Positions 58,521 through 64,000 of a stretch of DNA of 64,000 nt are shown piece after piece (positions within the stretch are counted from its first letter, which is position 1; every line of letters starts with the position of its first letter). The notes below the pieces were generated by a model. It did no database searches, was not told the DNA's origin, and was given only the letters and a program-made list of their open reading frames with translations. Both the position numbers and the translations under genes were made by a program. The DNA comes from Pegea sp. RAD2-039 (taxonomy: Eukaryota; Chordata; Thaliacea; Salpida; Salpidae): the NCBI GenBank assembly GCA_034620365.1, contig JAQGEQ010000305.1:868001-932000 (forward strand), read 5' to 3'.

Positions 58521-59065
58521 TCAGGCTTTGATGACGTCATTGTTGGTGATTAGATCGCGATATGTTTGTTTGTAAGAATCAAGTTTTGATTCCAATTCAC
58601 AGATTCGACACGAAATATTTGCAGCTGAAAATATGTTGATGAGTTTGTAGCAGATGAAATGTAACCCACCTTCTATAAAACATTTCTTAGCTTCGTAAAG
58701 GTTGCCAGGCAACAAAATACCGAATGAAAAGATCGGGTCACTTTTTGATAACTTTTCAGAAGTTAGTTGAGAACCAAAAGGTTCAAATTTCAGTGTTTCA
58801 TTTTCATTTCTTAAAATATTTCAAATATTTCGATTACATCATAAGTTAATATCAAAATCACCAACTTGATATCAACTTTAAAAGATGCTGAAGTCTCTAC
58901 AGGATAAGATGTTGTTGATAATCTTTCTTTACCGATGATAATCCGTGATTTAGCAAGATTAAATCTTCCTTCTCGAAGAGTTTCTTCTAATTTCTTTTTA
59001 TTTTCATCAATTTCATTCACAAATTTTAACATTTCAACACAAACACTATCTAATGGTGACGTCAT
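58521..59065 (-). CDS. CCDC115: CCDC115/Vma22-like V-ATPase assembly factor
   Basis: Small ER/Golgi-associated factor (yeast Vma22 counterpart) that, with TMEM199/Vma12, helps assemble the V-ATPase membrane sector. Exons 59065-58866, 58809-58670 and 58624-58521 total 444 nt, so 147 aa (human 180). N-terminal helix LDSVCVEMLKFVNEID...LEETLREG matches the family. The key motif RFNLAKSRIIIG corresponds to human WLSLAKARYAMG, and FGILLPGNLYEAKKCF to FGILVPHSLRQAQASF; a final helix (CELESKLDSYKQTYRDL) closes it. The ATG lies inside a TGACGTCA palindrome and follows TTTCTTTCGCAG by four bases. It sits 137 bp after the phosducin-like gene. Confidence 0.88.
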
Positions 59066-59069
59066 AACG

Positions 59070-59071
59070 CT
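59070..59071 (-). other. Acceptor-like AG four bases before the CCDC115 ATG
   Basis: Minus strand TTTCTTTCGCAG|CGTT ATG. A strong acceptor in a 137-bp spacer after an upstream gene on the same strand, as expected for the downstream cistron of a trans-spliced operon. Confidence 0.5.
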
Positions 59072-59202
59072 GCGAAAGAAATTTTATGAATGAAACAAAC
59101 AAACAACAAAAAATATTCAAAATGATCAAAAGTTAGCTAGCTAAAACTCGGATAAATATTTCAAGATACGAAAAAGGGAGAAATTTAATTGTTCAGAGAA
59201 TT

Positions 59203-60059
59203 TCACAACGACTTGTTGCTGCTGGTTGGTAGTAAGCTGTAGCTTATTAGGAATGCTTCAACATCATTTGCATAAAAGTCTTCACCCAAAACATCTGATA
59301 CACGAACGAAATTACCAACAACCTCATTATTTTTATAAACAAGAATAGCAGGTAGGGCTTGGTTTTGAAAATTCAGAGATAATTTGGCTTCTTTGGCGTC
59401 AATTTTACAAAATTTCACTTGTTCGTAATTCTCAGCTAAAATCTGTACATAAAAGTGTTTAGAAACCATCAAAAAAAAAGGTTGTCATGGTTACCAACCT
59501 GTAAACAACCATTCATCGCGATACAAGCTGAAACATTTTCATCATATATATGAATGATAATTGAAACTAATTTGTCTTCATTTTCAATTTCTTCAACATA
59601 ATTTCCGGAATTAAGTTCCAGAACCTGAAGATGAAGAAATCTTCAAATCTTGAATCTCTAAAAATCAATTACTTTTCCAAAAGCAGCTGACTTGACAGCT
59701 AACTTTGACTGAATTTCCAACATTCTTCTTCTGCTGTACTCTTGCAGGAATTTATCATCTTCTTCATCAAGCTCAAGATCTTTATCTTCATCGAGATCAG
59801 GATTAAATGTGTGCAACATTTGATGAATTTTTTCCTTTTTTTCTCTATTTTCTCTTATCTTCTTTTCATATTCATCCTGTTTATACATCTTCCAATCTTC
59901 AATAACTCCTTTGGGTCCAGTATTATGATCATTTAGTTGAGTAGGTGGACCCTGATTCAGTGGTTCTTCATTCTCATCTTGATCTTCTTCTTCAGAGGAA
60001 GAACAATAATTTTCAACTTTTTCTCCTAAAAGTTTATCATCGATAGACAACATCGCCAT
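59203..60059 (-). CDS. PDCL: Phosducin-like protein 1
   Basis: PhLP1 is a co-chaperone that works with the CCT chaperonin to assemble G-protein beta-gamma dimers in the cytosol. Exons 60059-59673, 59624-59499 and 59442-59203 total 753 nt, so 250 aa (human PDCL 301). The N-terminal motif LDDKLLGEK-type (SIDDKLLGEKVENYCSSSEE) is followed by NTGPKGVIEDWKMYK, the helix that contacts G-beta. The acidic linker DEDKDLELDEEDDKFLQEY precedes the thioredoxin-like domain, with HIYDENVSACIAMNGCL, VKFCKIDA, ALPAILVYK and GNFVRVSD. It is shorter than vertebrate PDCL in the helical linker. An acceptor-like TTTTGTTTCAG lies 22 bases before the ATG. Confidence 0.94.
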
Positions 60060-60081
60060 TTTCGAAGCTCAAGTTAAATAT

Positions 60082-60083
60082 CT
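60082..60083 (-). other. Acceptor-like AG 22 bases before the PDCL ATG
   Basis: Minus strand AATTTTGTTTCAG|ATATTTAACTTG, with the ATG 22 bases on. No upstream exon is visible. Confidence 0.5.
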
Positions 60084-61960
60084 GAAACAAAATTTGAAAA
60101 CAATAATTTTTAGAGTAAAAAAATATAAAAAATTTATATAAAAATATAAAAAAAGATGACTTTTTCAATTTGTACTCATTTCAAAGTTCTAGAAAAATCT
60201 AAATTAAATCTTATAAAAGTTATCTTTAAAATTTGATGGAATTTAAATAATTATAACTCACATCAAAGATAAAAACAAAATAAATATATTTTTGAAGTTT
60301 AAAACATAATAATTATAATTATGGCTTCAGCTGAGAACCACTTGGATGTGGTTCAGAAAAGTTGTCAAAAACAAAATGATGTTCAAAAGAACTAGAAAAG
60401 TTTTTAGAAAAATATAAATTTAATTTCAAATTTTATAAACCATTAATTGAAAGAAAATGTTATCAAGATTAAGCAAAGATAAAAACCAAATCATAAAATT
60501 AAACTTGAAATAATCAATATTTAGATTAATATGTTGAACAAGAACCTCAGATTCAAATGAAGAATAAAATCAAAGATCTTTAAAATCTGTTTTTAAATAT
60601 CAATTTTATTTCATCAAAACTTTATTTAATATTTCAAATTTGTATCAGAATTTGTTTTTTTCAATTTGGAAACATTTCATTTTTATCAAATGATATTTGC
60701 TAACAGCAAAGTTTATACAAAAACATCAGTTTGTTTAGAGACATAAATGAATGATTTTCTTGGGACTCTGGAAATACTTTGATCTTTTTTGGAAATGATC
60801 CTTAAAGACATACAACAATTTGATCCAAAAAAATTGATACAAAGGTAAAATGAGTTTTAATTTATTTCTATATTTTTGACAACAGCTGAAAACCATTTTA
60901 AAGTTTTTCAATGGTAAAAAATTCCATTAAACATAAGATAAACTTTCAAGAAATACTTTTAATCAAATATAAACCAAAGCTGATAAAGATATCACCAAAT
61001 ATTTGGACTTTGAAGGTAAATAAATACAATCTCGAATTGATTTAGTCCTACTAATAACATTAACTAATTGATATAATTGATTAAATTGTAATCTAACAAT
61101 TCTAAACTTAAAATTTTAACAAAACCGAATAGATAAATATTTTTAATTTTCAGAAACTGACTTTTATTTTGATATACAAAACACTAAACAAACAAAATAA
61201 ATAATATCTAAAACTATAATAAAATTCGGATAAATTAATTACATCAATTAAAACGACAAATGCAAAAATTTAAAAAGAAGTTTAAAGAAAAAGATCACAT
61301 AATGAAGTGTAGAAAACGACATGATTGAACAGAATGTCGTTGATTACCATTTTACTGAATACCAACTTATGTTAATGGTTATTTAAGGGAATCCCCAAAA
61401 CTCACTCTAACAAAAGAATTTTTTTTAATATTTAATGTTGTCAAGTATTAATGTTTACTTTAAAACGAATGACTCTTTATTATGAATTTTTTTATCTTAT
61501 AAAAACCAGTAGTTTATTGTACATTTACAGAGGTATTGAAGTTATCAAGAAGATATATATTACTTTAAAATTACATATGCTATAAGTTTTCATAAAAACT
61601 TTTGTAATTCATCAAAATCTTTAGGAGAGTTAGCTGATAGAGAATCTTTAGTTAGATATTTTTTGCTAACCAAAGTAACCTAGTAGTTGAACTTGTTGAG
61701 AAGTAAGAACTTGAATCAGAAAGATTTAGTCCAACATTAACTACAAATCATGCTTTGTGCTGAATACAGAGTCGTACAAACTAAATCAGTCAGTCAAGTT
61801 TTTTTAATTACGTCTCACACTATAAAACAGAATTGCTTTTAAAATACTATTGATTAAGTAAAAAACTATTATTACTTAATTGCTAAAATTATTATTAGTT
61901 TTTAGGCGACACCCATACTCAATAGATCTTCAAAGATTTTTTAGAAGAAAGATTGGGCGA
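60084..61960. other. Non-coding AT-rich stretch
   Basis: No gene, RNA or clear repeat recognised on either strand. Confidence 0.6.
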
Positions 61961-62330
61961 CCGGTCAAGTCGATTGGCTGCTAATACATACTTTGGGTTT
62001 GAATTCCACCTCGTAATCGAAAGGATACCGCGTGGAATGTACCTTCTTAACGAATAGCAAGTCCTACTAACTTGTGGCTACTTCTAAAATGTCAAGGGTG
62101 AAAAGCCCTGGCAAAATATCTAGATAGAAACTCTTTGCATCTTAAAAGATGAATCTTAATAGAAAGGCAGTTCACCTAAGACCTAAAAAGTCTAAAATAA
62201 AAACTACAACCCGTTGACAGCAAGGTCACTGTCCCAGTTGTTTGCTAGTTGCCGTGTTACCGGCAATAATATCTAAAAACTAAACACTGAGTGTTTGGGT
62301 AAACAGTAACCTTCACCTCAATCAAATTAT
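61960..62330 (+). mobile_element. Second tRNA-derived SINE-like element
   Basis: A GC-richer block of about 370 bases. Its start resembles a Leu/Ser-type tRNA: CCGGTCAAGTCGATTGGCTG (A-box region) and GGGTTTGAATTCC (B box), about 30 bases apart. The body (for example GTGAAAAGCCCTGGCAAAAT) is unlike the 38.6-kb SINE, so this is a different family. No tail or target duplication identified. Confidence 0.5.
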
Positions 62331-64000
62331 GTGTATATATGAAGAAAGTATGCGCGGGCAAAGAGAGATTTCAATTTGATTCTGTCAACTGATTCGGCTC
62401 ACAAGGCTCATGAAAAAAGTTGTTCTACAGATCTCTATATTTTTCATTTCTCTTCATGTTTACTCACCCTGATTTTATTTCACAAAAATAAGCCTGATCC
62501 GTTGTACAACACTTACTCGTCTATAGTCAAAACCATATTCATTTTTATGAAAAAAAGAAGATAGTTGCTGATGTTATCTAAAGTATAAATAAAACTAAAT
62601 AACGATTCGCAAAAGAGTCTATTATTTTGCATAAGAACATGGTACTAAACGAAAGTAATAGATTAGAGCTACAACTTGGATGAAGCTTTAGAGACTTTAT
62701 TCTTTTTCTAAGTTTCCGTGGTTAAATATTCTAATAAAAGAAATTCTTCAAATAGTTTCAAAGATATTTATAAAGATAAATTATTTTCTAAACATGTCTT
62801 AAAATTGAGAGTATAAATTTATTAATATTGAGTTTTAAGCTGATAATACTGCTCAGACTATAGGCCTATGATTTTAGTTAATCAAATAGTGAAAGTTTAT
62901 TTAAATATTTATTAATAATATTTTTAAATAAAATACCGAGAAATTTAAGTTTGTTAGCAGAAGCTCATAAAATATAAATTTTTATTTCTATATATAAACA
63001 TTAAAAGATTTTATCATATCTTTATTATTGTTATAAACATTTTTTTTAACTTAGTTATAGCTCAGTTTTTCAATATTAAAAATAGCTTAGAGCTTTTTGA
63101 ACTATATGTAAGTAAGCTTCTTTTCAAATGCTTTATTCTATTTTGATAGGATTGCAAAATACTTGAGTCACTATTAGATGAAATAAGGATTCTATATATT
63201 CACAAAAGTATTTATTCATTTGAAATCTTTTTTGAAATTCTGTTGAGGTATGTTGAGGTACTACTCTAAAAAGTAATTAAAATGTTTGATGAAGACTATT
63301 ACAAGAAATGTTTTAGTAATTATTTGGTTTTATTTATTTTACATTAAAGTTGATTAAAAGTTATAAAAATATGTTTTGCCACATTCCAATGTACATGTTT
63401 TTTGTTTTTTTTAATTTGTTTTGAAAAAAAATTTGCATAATAGTCAAAAAGTTTTTTTTAGTTCTTGATAATACTTCTTTTATATAAATATATTCTAAAG
63501 TCTTGTATCACCTTTTAAGAATTTTTTTTATTTTGTAAATCTTCGAAAATAGCCTTTACTACTTTCATTGTTGATTTTAGCATACTTCAGGTTCAAAATC
63601 AAATACGCCATAACTGTTAGGAATTTTTTATGACACTTCTGTGTTCATTCAACCATGAAATACCTAAGTACACAGAATAATTTTAACTGAAAGCTTATTA
63701 TGTTTCAGAATTTGTAAGTAGAGTAGAAAATGTAGAGACGTGACCAAGTTGTTTATTCTTCTTCATTTTATCTTTAGGTTTAGTAAAGCCTTATCACTCT
63801 ATTTTTCATTTTGTTTTTGTTGTGTTCTAATTAGTTCAGATTCTATTTTTGAAATTAACTCTTGTGAGTTTAAAGTAACTTTTGGCGCTAAAATTATTTT
63901 GACTGAAAATTATGTAAATTTGAAGTATATTTTATTTTAGTAAACAACTTTTTATCCAATAACAAATCTTCAAGTATCTTCTGTATTTTCAAATCTTCCA
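62331..64000. other. Non-coding AT-rich stretch to the window end
   Basis: Only short, motif-free open frames (for example near 62376 and 63740), without codon or splice support. Confidence 0.6.

Larger units (their letters stand above)
50867..59064. repeat. Cluster of about 25 TGACGTCA palindromes
   Basis: By eye I count about 25 perfect TGACGTCA octamers, usually in the longer form ATGACGTCAT or GATGACGTCAC. They spread over coding exons, introns and spacers of three adjacent genes on both strands. In the other 55 kb I find only a couple (about 2161 and 14725). The octamer is the full CRE site of CREB/ATF factors. Density and indifference to gene structure suggest a dispersed or amplified word rather than promoter elements. 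Confidence 0.9.

Overview
This window reads as nuclear DNA of an AT-rich invertebrate animal. Genes are split by short introns (often 40-200 bp), non-coding DNA is full of A/T runs, and there are several degraded LINEs and tRNA-derived SINEs. I cannot fix the phylum. Five genes (MOSPD2-like, PDCL, CCDC115, myotrophin and the unknown 269-residue gene) have a 3' splice-acceptor-like site 0-35 bases before the start codon with no visible upstream exon. That would fit spliced-leader trans-splicing, or short 5'UTR introns.

Region 1 (1.8-18.0 kb, minus strand) is one very large gene. It codes for a MOSPD2-like protein: an N-terminal CRAL-TRIO domain, then 14 tandem VAP-type MSP domains separated by acidic or Lys/Glu-rich linkers, then a C-terminal membrane anchor. 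Human MOSPD2 has a single MSP domain. This is the most striking object in the window: on paper, a highly multivalent membrane-anchored FFAT receptor.

Region 2 (18-37 kb) is mostly non-coding. At 25-33 kb an Rh-type ammonium transporter gene (10 exons, 441 aa) sits between the arms of a large, about 98% identical inverted repeat (22868-25125 and 33495-36506). A degraded RTE-like LINE abuts the right arm.

Region 3 (37.3-43.4 kb) holds a six-exon gene for an unrecognised 269-aa protein, with a tRNA-headed SINE and a 5S-rRNA-like fragment in one intron. A nest of LINE pieces on both strands and a second SINE copy follow.

Region 4 (44.6-60.1 kb) is gene-dense. It contains single-exon myotrophin; a ZFC3H1-like nuclear RNA-exosome adaptor with an RS repeat tract and a huge Ser/Thr/Pro repeat exon; a two-domain receptor tyrosine phosphatase with a CCP domain and a dead D2 domain; a CCDC115 (V-ATPase assembly) homologue; and a phosducin-like protein. 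The last three lie head-to-tail on the minus strand with gaps of about 140-190 bp. From 50.8 to 59.1 kb the palindrome TGACGTCA occurs about 25 times, in exons, introns and spacers, but almost nowhere else in the window. Region 5 (60-64 kb) is non-coding except for one SINE-like element.

Most exon models were checked by codon phase: total lengths divide by three and match the family alignments. The exceptions are the second/third-exon junction of ZFC3H1 and the smallest exons of the MSP array.
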